Assembly: GCF_015223355.1 (NCBI RefSeq)
Contig: NZ_JADFFK010000017.1
Coordinates: 62,001 to 126,000 of the forward strand
Length of the DNA: 64,000 nucleotides
Direction of reading: 5' to 3'
DNA from: Salipiger mangrovisoli
GTDB taxonomy: Bacteria; Pseudomonadota; Alphaproteobacteria; Rhodobacterales; Rhodobacteraceae
This document shows positions 19,555 through 27,818 of this stretch, in pieces (the first letter of the stretch is position 1; every line of letters starts with the position of its first letter). A program made the translations under genes and the position numbers. The notes beneath the pieces are model-generated. The model saw only the letters and a program-made list of their open reading frames with translations, ran no database searches and was not told the DNA's origin.

Positions 19555-19884
19555 ATGAATGAGATGATCACCATCCCCCGCGCAGAATACGAAGCGCTCA
19601 TCGAAGCCAGAGACGACCTTGAAGATATCGCGGCGTTTGATCGCGCGAAGGCCGATGGCGGAGAGAGCATCCCTTCGGATGCTGTTGCTCGCATCATCGA
19701 AGGCGAAAGCCCTTTGCGCGTGTTCCGCGAACTCCGTGGCCTGACTCAAGCTGAGCTCGCGTCTCGCGCGGAAGTGCATCGCGTGACCGTAGCCGAGATC
19801 GAAACTGGCCGAAAGAACGGCTCTCTAGATGCTCTCAAAAGGCTTGCCGCTGCGCTGTCCGTCACCGTGGACGATCTGATCTGA
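19555..19884 (+). CDS. HTH-type antitoxin (Xre/HigA-like)
   Basis: A 109-aa antitoxin. The N-terminal 45 residues (ITIPRAEYEALIEARDDLED) look like a toxin-neutralising arm. Residues about 53-108 are an Xre-type helix-turn-helix (LRVFRELRGLTQAELASRAE, VHRVTVAEIETGR). GGAGGT lies just upstream. It should bind the toxin and the TGTAGC-N5-GCTACA operators. A hairpin terminator follows at 19898-19917. Confidence 0.88.
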   Translation: MNEMITIPRAEYEALIEARDDLEDIAAFDRAKADGGESIPSDAVARIIEGESPLRVFRELRGLTQAELASRAEVHRVTVAEIETGRKNGSLDALKRLAAALSVTVDDLI

Positions 19885-19897
19885 AGGATTAGAACAG

Positions 19898-19917
19898 CGC
19901 CGGCGTCGTGCCCGGCG
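19898..19917 (+). terminator. Terminator of the toxin-antitoxin operon
   Basis: The inverted repeat CGCCGG/CCGGCG with an 8-nt loop, followed by TCATTTT, 14 nt after the antitoxin stop codon. Confidence 0.55.
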
Positions 19918-20630
19918 TCATTTTAAGAAAGCCGGATTGCTCCAACGAAATCTCCCGGGACGTCACCCACGTCTTGGCAGGTTCGGCACCGATCCGATCA
20001 AGGATCTGATTGGGCAAGGTCGCAGGAGATCCCGATTCCATCATGTCCGAAGACTACCGCATATTTCGGACATCGGCCCACGCGCTCGGCCCGGCGTTAC
20101 CCCTCTAATCACCGTGATGGGCATCGCCATGCGATGGTGGGATTGTCGCGCGTTGATCGGCTCGACGCCGCGAATGGTCGTGAGCGCCCTTCCCGGCCGC
20201 CTATTTACCGCGCAAGAGGTCCTGAACGACCGGGGGCTGCTTGGCGACCCGCGTGCGTAGGCGTGTCCCTGTATTCGGGCTCGCCTGCGCAGGAAACCCA
20301 GCGGTCTCTGGCAAGCTCGTGACCCGCGCCCTTCGTAGACATCGACATGGCGTCAAAACCTGCGCAACATACCCACGAGCGCGGCTCGGAGCATAATCTC
20401 AAGGCGATCTTTGCACCCGTTGCCCGAGAGGAGGGGCCCCATACCTCGTATGCCCGCGTCGCGCTCACCCTCGGGTGCCAGCCAATGCCTGGCTAGGCGA
20501 CACCTGCCCCCGAGGCGAAGAGCTCTCCGTCGTTGTACTGCCCAGTGCGCTCGCGCGCCCCGGAGATCGCCCCGCCACCAATTTTCATATGTCCGGCGAC
20601 AGATAAGGTGTGGGGCATGAGGGAACGTCC
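19918..20630. other. Gene-poor stretch of about 710 bp
   Basis: Frames on both strands are short and compositionally poor. I see no recognisable protein fragment, RNA gene or repeat. It ends at the stop codon of the leftward toprim gene. Confidence 0.4.
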
Positions 20631-21665
20631 TCAACTCTTGAGCGCCATCCGCACCAGATCGGCGCGTTCGAGCTGGCCAAGAAGCCGCTGCCGCAGCGCG
20701 GCTGCACCATCCTCCCTCAGGTCATCGTTGAAATCCCCGCGGCGGGGCTCGATCACCGTAACCGAGATGCCTGCGTCCCTGGCTCGCGCGCTCAGCTTGT
20801 CTGCCGCGGCCTGCCCGGCATTGTCGAGATCTCGCGCAACATAGAGCTGGCGGATCCCTTCGGGCAGATCGACGGCGCCGAGGTGCGCAGCCGAAAGCGC
20901 AGCCCAGACCGGAAGGACCGGGAGGGCCTCGCGCAGCGACAGCATGGTCTCGAGACCTTCCCCGATCGCAAGGCACTCGCTGGCGGCGTCGATCTTCACG
21001 GCATTGCCCAGAAGCTCGCCCATGGCCCGGCGTTGCACCTCGACCGGCGCTTTGTCCGACCCATCCTCTGCCAACCAGGTGCGGTGTATGCCGCGCAGGC
21101 GCCCTGCCCTGTCGGTCACCGCCGCGATCAGCGCGGGACGCGGCTTGGACGCGGCCTCGTCGTGATCGCGATGCCAGCAACGAGGATGAAAGCGCAGCGC
21201 CGATGCGGATGCTGCGCGGGTGATGCCGCGGCTCCGGAGGTAAGTTTCTGCGAGAGTCCCGGGAAGTGGAAGGGACCCCTCATAGAGACGCTTTGCGGAC
21301 GTCCGTTTGCCGGATGTGGTCTTGCGCGTCCGAGATTTACTAGGATGCGCCACCGGCATGGGGCGCCCGAGATGTGCCCGGACCTCCGCCAGCAGGTCAG
21401 GAAACCGGGCGATCCCGGTCCGCGCCTTGATGATGTCGAGCAGGTCGCCGTATTCGCCGGTCGCGCCATCGGTCCAGCGACCGCGGGCGCCCTTGCCTTC
21501 GTCGGGACCGGTGAGGCGCACGTAGAGCGAGCGTCCGGGCGTGTTCTGCAGGTCCCCGACCAGCCAATACCCGCCTTCGCGCCTCCCGGCGGAGAGATAG
21601 TGCCGGCACACGCTTTCGGCGTTCTGGGCCAGCTCGCGCAGCAGGTCCTGAGTTTCGGTAGTCAT
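20631..21665 (-). CDS. Toprim-domain DNA primase-like protein
   Basis: A 344-aa protein of the plasmid/phage toprim primase group. The N-terminal part (about 1-105) has the zinc-finger-like or CHC2-replacing region seen in these families (GRWTDGATGEYGDLLDII). The toprim core is at about 210-320: LAIGEGLETMLSL contains the conserved Glu, and LYVARDLDNAGQAAADKL the DxD-like acid pair. It would synthesise primers on single-stranded DNA, useful in plasmid replication or after conjugative entry. The start at MTTETQDLL was preferred to an ATG nine codons upstream. Confidence 0.82.
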   Translation of the reverse strand: MTTETQDLLRELAQNAESVCRHYLSAGRREGGYWLVGDLQNTPGRSLYVRLTGPDEGKGARGRWTDGATGEYGDLLDIIKARTGIARFPDLLAEVRAHLGRPMPVAHPSKSRTRKTTSGKRTSAKRLYEGSLPLPGTLAETYLRSRGITRAASASALRFHPRCWHRDHDEAASKPRPALIAAVTDRAGRLRGIHRTWLAEDGSDKAPVEVQRRAMGELLGNAVKIDAASECLAIGEGLETMLSLREALPVLPVWAALSAAHLGAVDLPEGIRQLYVARDLDNAGQAAADKLSARARDAGISVTVIEPRRGDFNDDLREDGAAALRQRLLGQLERADLVRMALKS

Positions 21666-21890
21666 GGCAAAATCACTCTTTGCATGTCGCATGTTCCCCA
21701 GATGCCACGACCCTGGAAGCCCCAGAGGGGGGTGCCAAAATCCGACCCCTTGGAAAATCCGCTATCTCCTGCCGGCCCGCCCCACATCGACGACAGCCGA
21801 AGGGTTTTCGAAGCGCTGTTTCGCAAACCGTTCGCGCGCTCTGGCGACGAGCTGGCGCGCGAGGGAGCTGCATCGAGGACGCAGGCCAGG

Positions 21891-22109
21891 CTAAAGGTCG
21901 CACACAGGCGGGCGGCGTCTCCTGCCGAAGAGGCGGCGCAACTCCCGCGCGTCGAGGCCGGTCTCTGCGATCACCTGTTTCTTCGGCACCAAGGGGTCGG
22001 CCCATAGGAGGCCCGCCTTGCCGAGGGTCTCAAGTCGCGTCCGTTGTCGAGGTTCCTCCTCGACCGATCCAATCTCCTGTTCATAGGCGGAGTGGTTGAA
22101 TTGGTTCAT
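21891..22109 (-). CDS. Small hypothetical protein upstream of the primase
   Basis: A 72-aa frame from MNQFNHSAYEQEIGSVEEEP with a purine-rich ribosome binding region (GGGAAAGGG). The C-terminal part is basic with a possible helix-turn-helix (VPKKQVIAETGLDARELRRL), so it may be a small DNA-binding regulator. The same open frame continues upstream without a better start. It lies 225 bp upstream of the toprim gene on the same strand. The family is not recognised. Confidence 0.5.
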   Translation of the reverse strand: MNQFNHSAYEQEIGSVEEEPRQRTRLETLGKAGLLWADPLVPKKQVIAETGLDARELRRLFGRRRRPPVCDL

Positions 22110-22435
22110 TGCTTTCCCTTTCCCGGCGGACCCCACCAACACGCGGCCCACCGTCTTCTGCGGCGCACCTGGTCGCGCCATGACGGGAAGTAACAGGAGC
22201 TTACACGTTGACTGCAATGCGAATAGCTCAACCTGAGCGGGAATTTGCTTAACCCTAGGGAAGTTTGACGATTGTGCGACTGTCCCCTCCACGTCTCGGG
22301 CGCAATTGCGCGCGTTTTCCGCCACTTACGCGCCTTTTCCCTGTGCGCGGAGCCCACTCTCTCGAGCGCGAGCGGTCCTTTCGGAGGTTGCGTCCGTCAA
22401 GCTGGTGTAATTTCCCGGATGGCCTGAGGGCATGA

Positions 22436-23644
22436 TCAGGCGACTTTCGTTGTGATGCTGAGAATGGGGTCGATCTCCTCCTTGTCGATCTGGGCGAAGG
22501 CCTCGACCATCATGTAGCGACTTGCCGTCTGCCATTCGTCGTTCTGCTCGAACAGGACAGCGCCGATCAGGCGCATGATCGACGGTTCGTTCGGGAAGAT
22601 GCCGACGACATCGGCGCGGCGCTTCACCTCCTTGTTCAGACGTTCAATAGGGTTTGTGGAGTGCAACTTGGTGCGGTGTTGCCGAGGGAATGACATGTAG
22701 GCCAGCACGTCGTGCTCGCTGGCATCCATGAGATCGGCCAGCTTGGGCCACCGCGGGCGGAGTTGCTCTGCCACCTTGCGCCAGGTCTCGCCGGCATGGG
22801 AGCGATCGGGCTGATCGAAAGCCTGCCGGATCGCGGCGGCGACGACGGTATGCTGGCCGCGCGAGACATGTGCCAAGGCGTTCCTCATCCAGTGAACGCG
22901 ACAGCGCTGCCAGGTCGCCTCGAACACACGCGAGATGGCCGCCCGGAGGCCGGTATGCGCGTCACTGATCACCAGCCGAACGCCTCCGAGGCCCCGGGCC
23001 TTCAGGGACCGCAGAAACTCGGTCCAGAAGGTCTCGGCTTCCGAGGGGCCGATGCCGAGGCCGATGATCTCGCGCCGCCCCTCCGTGTTCGCTGCGACGG
23101 CGATTATAGCCGCGACGGGCACGATGCGCCCGCCTTGGCGGACCTTCAGGTAGGTGGCGTCGAGCCAGACATAGGGCCACTCTCCGGTGAGCGGGCGATT
23201 CAGGAACTCGCCGACGCGCTCGTCTATGTCCTTGCAGAGCTTGGACACCGTGCTCTTGGAGATGCCGCTGAGCCCCATTGCCTGCACCAGATCATCGACG
23301 CGCCGGGTCGAGACGCCCCCGATCCACGCTTCCTGGATGACGGCGACCAGGGCTTGCTCTGACGTCTTCCGAGCCTCGAGGAAGCCCGGGAAATAGCTGC
23401 CCTGCCGCAGCTTCGGCACCCGAAGGTTCAATGTGCCGAGACGGGTATCGAGAGCGCGATCGCGGTAGCCGTTCCGCCAGGTCGTGCGTTCGCCGCTGCG
23501 CTCATGACGCCCGGCACCGATCAGGCCCTCGACATCGGTCTCCATGATCAGTTGCAGCACGGCCTCGGCGATCGTGCGCAGGAAGTCACCCTGATCGTGC
23601 TTGGACAGCAGCTCGGACAGGTCCATGTTGGTCTTATCCGGCAT
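22436..23644 (-). CDS. IS256-family transposase
   Basis: A 402-aa Mutator/IS256 DDE transposase. Catalytic landmarks are WPYVWLDATYLKVRQGG (first Asp), VRLVISDAHTGLRAAIS (second Asp) and LHSTNPIERLNKEVKRR (Glu). The typical RCRVHWMRNALAHV stretch lies between the second and third. The frame is complete. The IS110 insertion lies 15 bp upstream of the start codon and would cut this gene off from its native promoter, so expression may depend on the IS110 sequence. Confidence 0.95.
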   Translation of the reverse strand: MPDKTNMDLSELLSKHDQGDFLRTIAEAVLQLIMETDVEGLIGAGRHERSGERTTWRNGYRDRALDTRLGTLNLRVPKLRQGSYFPGFLEARKTSEQALVAVIQEAWIGGVSTRRVDDLVQAMGLSGISKSTVSKLCKDIDERVGEFLNRPLTGEWPYVWLDATYLKVRQGGRIVPVAAIIAVAANTEGRREIIGLGIGPSEAETFWTEFLRSLKARGLGGVRLVISDAHTGLRAAISRVFEATWQRCRVHWMRNALAHVSRGQHTVVAAAIRQAFDQPDRSHAGETWRKVAEQLRPRWPKLADLMDASEHDVLAYMSFPRQHRTKLHSTNPIERLNKEVKRRADVVGIFPNEPSIMRLIGAVLFEQNDEWQTASRYMMVEAFAQIDKEEIDPILSITTKVA

Positions 23645-23664
23645 GTTAAAGGCGGCGCCTTGAA

Positions 23665-23886
23665 ACCCTGCCGGTCTGCGCGGATCGGGGTTAGGATGGC
23701 AGCATCCGGGATTTGGGGCGCCGGGAGCACGAGAGTGCGGGCAGACCGAGCTAATGACATGGGCTGCGAGCCCGAGGTTTTATCTGGTTGCCCCTGCGGC
23801 TTGCCCGGATGCGCTGCGAGCGCGGATCTGTAGTTGCCGCGTGCCCGCCGGCTCCTGTGGTTTGAACGCCAACAAAAGGAGAGCCC
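23665..23886 (+). ncRNA. Candidate IS110 bridge RNA region
   Basis: The 222-nt non-coding left end of the IS110 element. In the IS110 family this position encodes a structured bridge RNA whose loops pair with donor and target DNA and guide the recombinase. Local hairpins are visible: GGGCTGCGAGCCC near 23764-23776 and GCGCTGCGAGCGC near 23811-23823, plus a GGGAGCAC/GAGAGTGC stretch before them. The exact RNA ends and guide loops cannot be read by eye. Confidence 0.5.
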
Positions 23887-25113
23887 ATGCGGATCATTGG
23901 AATGGACATTCACAGGGAGTTTGCCGAGGTCGTGACGCTGGACGGCGCCGAGTTGACACATCTGGGCCGTGTTAAAATGACCCGCGACAATCTCGCGGCC
24001 TTTGCCGTGAAACTGGAGGCCACGGACCATGTCGTGTTGGAATCGACGGGCAACACGACGGCAGTGGTCGAAATCCTGTCGCCCCACGTAGCCCGGGTTG
24101 CGGTAGCCAACCCGCTTCAGGTGCATCTGATCGCGAAGGCCAAGACCAAGACCGACAAGATCGATGCAGGCGTTCTGGCGAAACTCTACGGCGCGGGATT
24201 CTTGCCCGAGGTCTGGACCCCGGACGAAGCGACACTGGCGCGGCGGCGGCAGGTCGCGCGTCGGACACAGCTGGTAAAGCATCGTGTTCGGCTAAAAGCC
24301 TACGTTCAGTCGATCCTGCACGCGCATCTTGTCCCGCGGTGCCCTCATGCCGATCTCTTCGGTGGCAAGGGGCGCACTTGGTTGGGAGTTCAGCAATTGC
24401 CGGACGATGAACGCGTCTCGGTAGAACGCCATGTCGCCGAATACGACCGTCTGAGCGTTGCCTTGAAGGACATCGAACGGGACATCGCCAAGTCGGCGCT
24501 GGGAGATGGAAACGTCACACGTCTGATGACGATTCCGGGCATCGACATGATCGTTGCCGTGGGTGTGATGGCGGCAATCGGCCGCATCGATCGATTCCGG
24601 TCACCAGACGCCTTGGTGGCCTATATCGGCCTCAATCCCAGCGTCTTCCAGTCGGGAGACGGACCCGCCCGCCATGGCCGTATCACCAAGCGCGGGCGTT
24701 CTCACGCGCGCTTCCTTTTGGTCGAGGCCGCTTGGCAGACCGTCCGTTCGCCCGGTCCTCTACGCGCCTTTTATGAACGCGTCCGTGGACGGCGCGGCAA
24801 CCACATCGCCGCCGTCGCGGTCGCGCGCAAACTGGCGGTGCTCGTTTGGCACCTGCTGACGAAGGAGGAGGACTACGCCTGGGCAAGCCCGGCGCTCATG
24901 GCGCGCAAGCGTCGATCCATGGAACTCGCTGCCGGGATGCCTTCTGAGCGCGGAAAGAAGGGTGCCTCGGCAGACTACAATCTGCCACATCGCCGACGTG
25001 CCGACCGCGCTGGAGCAGAACTGTCAGAAATCGCGTATCGGCGCATGATGGAGGGTTGGCGAAGAAAGAGCCGACAGAAGAGTGCGGGCGCCACAACTGA
25101 GGAACGACTATGA
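23887..25113 (+). CDS. IS110-family DEDD recombinase/transposase
   Basis: A 408-aa protein with the RuvC-like DEDD domain: IIGMDIHREFAEV (Asp), VVLESTGNTTAV (Glu) and KTKTDKIDAGVLAKL (two Asp). The C-terminal Tnp_20 domain has LMTIPGIDMIVAVGVMAAIG and YIGLNPSVFQSGDG, where the conserved Ser is expected. The tail (about 345-408) is basic. AAAAGGAG precedes the ATG. It acts with a bridge RNA as a site-specific recombinase. The frame is intact. Confidence 0.95.
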   Translation: MRIIGMDIHREFAEVVTLDGAELTHLGRVKMTRDNLAAFAVKLEATDHVVLESTGNTTAVVEILSPHVARVAVANPLQVHLIAKAKTKTDKIDAGVLAKLYGAGFLPEVWTPDEATLARRRQVARRTQLVKHRVRLKAYVQSILHAHLVPRCPHADLFGGKGRTWLGVQQLPDDERVSVERHVAEYDRLSVALKDIERDIAKSALGDGNVTRLMTIPGIDMIVAVGVMAAIGRIDRFRSPDALVAYIGLNPSVFQSGDGPARHGRITKRGRSHARFLLVEAAWQTVRSPGPLRAFYERVRGRRGNHIAAVAVARKLAVLVWHLLTKEEDYAWASPALMARKRRSMELAAGMPSERGKKGASADYNLPHRRRADRAGAELSEIAYRRMMEGWRRKSRQKSAGATTEERL

Positions 25114-25153
25114 TCAGGCTGCGCGACAGGGCTTGAACCTCACGCCCCGCCCT

Positions 25154-25228
25154 TCACCGCGTGGTCACCCGCTCGCGGAGAATATCACGAAAACGAAAAA
25201 ATAGCTGGTCAATCTCATCTGTGGTCAT
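25154..25228 (-). CDS. Leader peptide of the IS256 element (24 aa)
   Basis: A short frame, MTTDEIDQLFFRFRDILR then ERVTTR and stop, with GGAG 6 nt upstream of the ATG. It lies between the right terminal repeat of the IS256 element and the IS110 insertion. In the reconstructed uninterrupted element it would end about 40 nt before the transposase start. It could be a true small protein or a leader controlling transposase expression. The family is unknown. Confidence 0.4.
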   Translation of the reverse strand: MTTDEIDQLFFRFRDILRERVTTR

Positions 25229-25403
25229 CGGGGTCTCCGTATGGCTTGGGGTTGAAGCGTCGAAACTCCACCTCAATCCTACACCTCGATGGCCACCCGG
25301 GATCACACCGTCAGCGGCGTCGAAATTACACCAGTTCCTCGGACACTAACCTTTCGGAAGGACGGCGCCACAATCGACCTGTCGGATTGCACCGGCCCCA
25401 CCG

Positions 25404-26648
25404 CTACTCGGCATTCTGGCGCATCGACAGCCCGATGAGCCCACCAACGATGTTAAGCGTGCCTTCCTCGTGGCGCCGTGTCATGGCCCGCAGATATCCA
25501 CCGGGGCTGACGATCGGCGTGTCGGGATCGCCGGCCTTGGCATCGAGGATGAACACGCACCAGGTCGCGCCTTCCACGCCCATCTTTCGCACCGCATCGT
25601 CCCAGGCGGATCGGTTGATGCCGAGCTCCGGCAGGCGGCAAAGCGCGGCGACGGTGAAATCATGGAGGTGCAGACTCGACCAGCCGCCCCGGCCCAGCCG
25701 GCGGGCATCGAGGTAGAACCGCATCTCCTCGGAGGCGAGTGGGATGAATGTCTGGATCGGGATGTTTGTGAGGATTTTGGACTTGTGCTCGGCGTCCCCC
25801 GCCCCAGCCTTTTCTTCTCGGCAAGACGGCGCGCCGCTAGGCGCGGCGTCCTCTACATTCGAGGGCGCGGGCTTGCCCGCGCTCTGCTGATCAACGCTGG
25901 CGTTACAAGGTACTTCGTTAAAATCTTGAGTTGTATCTTGTATATAGGACCGCTCGTTTTCGTGCGGTCCACCGTGCGTTTCTGACATCGCCTGCAGCAG
26001 ATCCAGCGCCGCAGTGCAGAGCGCGTCGGCCTCGGCGACATGCGCCTCCAGCTCCTCGAGCGACATCCGGTGCAGCTTGTCCGCGCTTGGCCAGGCCTCG
26101 AAGGCGTCGGCAATGTCCTGAACCTCGGCCGCCAGCCCGTGTTCCGCGATCAGCTCGGCGAGGCAACTCTTCAGGTGCTTCTTGTGGATGCTGCGAAGCC
26201 CGCGCAGCTTCGCGTGCTGCTGGCGCCCCTCTTCGATCCCCTCGCGGAGCGCCAGGAACTCCTGGCACCTCTTGATGGCCACGGAGAAGTACACGCCGCA
26301 TCCGACAAAGCCCGAGCGCGCGCCGTTTCCCATGGTGCGCTTCTCGATCAGCCCGGCCGCGACCAACTGCACCTCGTCCGCCCGGATCCGGCTCGGCGAG
26401 ACCTTCCGCTTCTTGGCGATCTCGGATTGCGCGAGATAACAGCAGGGCTCCTCCTCGCCGCTCTTGAAGGCGCTGGGGCGGGTGGCGCCGATCATGGTGC
26501 GGAAGGTCGCAAGCGCAGCGCTTCTGACCCCGAGCAGCGGCGCCACGGCGTCAATCAGCGCAACGAAGCCGTCGCGCTCCATACCCTGCGGCAAAGAGGG
26601 GAAGGAGATGTGTTGTCGGGCCTCTAAAATGGCTTCAGCCATATGCAT
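25404..26648 (-). CDS. repC: RepC-like plasmid replication initiator
   Basis: A 414-aa protein with RepC architecture. An N-terminal winged-helix region (about 20-115: LLGVRSAALATFRTMIGAT, LAQSEIAKKRKVSPSRI, GLIEKRTMGNGAR) precedes a helical segment (GVYFSVAIKRCQEFLALREG). A variable linker follows, then a C-terminal domain (about 310-410) ending GDPDTPIVSPGGYLRAMTRR, close to the SPGGYLRALT motif of RepC. RepC opens the origin of alphaproteobacterial plasmids. The ATG at 26648 has GAGGAA at a good distance; a TTG 45 nt upstream is possible. No repA or repB lies beside it, so it is a solo repC. Confidence 0.78.
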   Translation of the reverse strand: MHMAEAILEARQHISFPSLPQGMERDGFVALIDAVAPLLGVRSAALATFRTMIGATRPSAFKSGEEEPCCYLAQSEIAKKRKVSPSRIRADEVQLVAAGLIEKRTMGNGARSGFVGCGVYFSVAIKRCQEFLALREGIEEGRQQHAKLRGLRSIHKKHLKSCLAELIAEHGLAAEVQDIADAFEAWPSADKLHRMSLEELEAHVAEADALCTAALDLLQAMSETHGGPHENERSYIQDTTQDFNEVPCNASVDQQSAGKPAPSNVEDAAPSGAPSCREEKAGAGDAEHKSKILTNIPIQTFIPLASEEMRFYLDARRLGRGGWSSLHLHDFTVAALCRLPELGINRSAWDDAVRKMGVEGATWCVFILDAKAGDPDTPIVSPGGYLRAMTRRHEEGTLNIVGGLIGLSMRQNAE

Positions 26649-26754
26649 CGGTCTGTATTCCTCGTCCGGTATTGGCGAGGCGGCGCCAGACAAGATTTAC
26701 CCGTTCGCACAGGTGCGTTTTTCCTTGTCTGCCAATGGGGGAGGCTGATAGAGT

Positions 26755-26846
26755 CGCAAGTGATGAGGCTTGCTTCCAAGGGATTGCAGACCCTTGTTCT
26801 AAGAGCTCCCCCGTGAAGGTTGCCGCCTTCGCGGGGTTTCTTATTT
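26755..26846 (+). ncRNA. Candidate counter-transcribed RNA in the repC leader
   Basis: Opposite to repC, about 105-200 bp before its start codon, the plus strand shows two hairpins. The first is CAAGGG/CCCTTG with an 8-nt loop (26777-26796). The second is an 11-bp stem CCCCGTGAAGG/CCTTCGCGGGG with loop TTGCCG (26809-26836), followed by TTTCTTATTT, a textbook terminator. A weak promoter (TTGTCT at 26725, GATAGA at 26747) lies just upstream. The size and position fit antisense RNAs that limit repC expression. The 5' end is estimated. Confidence 0.5.
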
Positions 26847-26952
26847 GGGGGGTGGGGAATCTGCTCCTTTCTTTCCAAGCGCCGCGTGCGGCGACGCGCC
26901 TGCCTCTTTTGGTCCGCCCTGCAAGCCGCGGTCTCGCGCGGCATACGGGCCG

Positions 26953-27738
26953 CTAGTAATTCACCTGCTCGTAGCCGTAGTTGCCCTGGTAGTCCGACCA
27001 GTCCACGAAGACCGATCGGCGCGAGATGTAAGGGCAGCTTTCACCCCAGCCCTCATCGCCGACAAAGGCAGCCGGTAGCGCCGAGGGACTGCTGTCACGC
27101 CAGTAGAAATCTCCCTGGAGGCCATAGCGGCCGACACGCACGCGGCTCTTCCGCTCACAGTGGTCGTTGTCGCTGCCCCGCTCGCGCTGGCGCATGACCT
27201 CGACGCTGTAGACCCGGATCGAGCGCACGAAATCGAAGACCGGATCGCTGATGTCGATGTCGGCCACGCCATTCTCGGAGGTGTAGTCGGCGATCTGCTG
27301 CACAAGGGCGCTCCTCGGTGCGCCACTTACCGCAGCCTCTTTCAGCACCGCAGAGATGAGCGTGTCCAGCGGCACCGCACCTTCACCCATGCCAGCGTTG
27401 TTGCCGCTGGATGCCAACGGCGACGGGACCGGGTGCGTGCCACGGTCAAAGGCCACATCGTAGAGGCGCTGCTCCGGCGTTCGGTCCAATGCTCCCGGAT
27501 AGGTGGCATGCATCGGGCAGCGCCAGATTTGCAGCGGCGGCTCGATCGGCGACGGCGTGATCCGGCGGATAAACTCCGTCTTCGCCGCAACGCAGGGCAC
27601 CGAGGCGGGCCAGCCTCCGGAGAGACAGAGCAGGATGGCACAATCGATCTGATAGGCCCGCGCTGGCTGTGATGTCACGGTCAGGCTTCCTGTGAACGCC
27701 AGGACTGCCGTGGCGGCAGCGCCGAGGAGATGCTTCAT
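26953..27738 (-). CDS. Exported protein associated with plasmid transfer loci
   Basis: A 261-aa protein with a signal peptide (MKHLLGAAATAVLAFTGSLT, cut near ARA-YQIDC). The mature part begins YQIDCAILLCLSGGWPAS, followed by an RRITPSPIEPPLQIWRCPM segment. There are several cysteines, suggesting disulfides in the periplasm. I know similar proteins next to VirB-type clusters of alphaproteobacteria but no tested role. It is read away from the virB operon. The start at MKHLL was chosen over an upstream ATG because it begins the signal peptide. Confidence 0.65.
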   Translation of the reverse strand: MKHLLGAAATAVLAFTGSLTVTSQPARAYQIDCAILLCLSGGWPASVPCVAAKTEFIRRITPSPIEPPLQIWRCPMHATYPGALDRTPEQRLYDVAFDRGTHPVPSPLASSGNNAGMGEGAVPLDTLISAVLKEAAVSGAPRSALVQQIADYTSENGVADIDISDPVFDFVRSIRVYSVEVMRQRERGSDNDHCERKSRVRVGRYGLQGDFYWRDSSPSALPAAFVGDEGWGESCPYISRRSVFVDWSDYQGNYGYEQVNY

Positions 27739-27818
27739 CGCCGAACTCCCGTTAAAAGTGTGCCGGCAACCAATCACATCACTTCTTTGGATGTCCAGCG
27801 AGTTTTGCGCTCGATCCA

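Larger units (their letters stand above)
23659..25131 (+). mobile_element. IS110-family element inserted into the IS256 leader
   Basis: The boundaries are inferred from the hexamer CTTGAA, present at 23659-23664 and again at 25132-25137, consistent with the core duplication IS110 elements leave. Removing one copy and the 1473 bp between rejoins a continuous IS256 leader. The element has a long non-coding left end (about 222 nt), one transposase gene and a short right end (18 nt), the layout of the IS110 subgroup, not of IS1111. It has no inverted terminal repeats, as expected. Confidence 0.75.
22375..25363 (-). mobile_element. IS256-family element interrupted by an IS110 element
   Basis: The two ends are imperfect inverted repeats of about 40 bp. 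The left one (22375-22415) ends in AGCTGGTGTAATTTC; the right one, read from outside, starts GTCCTTCCGAAAGGTTAG and ends in AACTGGTGTAATTTC at 25322. The transposase gene (22436-23644) reads leftward from the right end. Its leader region is split by an IS110 element at about 23659-25131. Without that insert the element would be about 1.5 kb, normal for IS256. No clean 8-9 bp target duplication was seen. Confidence 0.8.
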
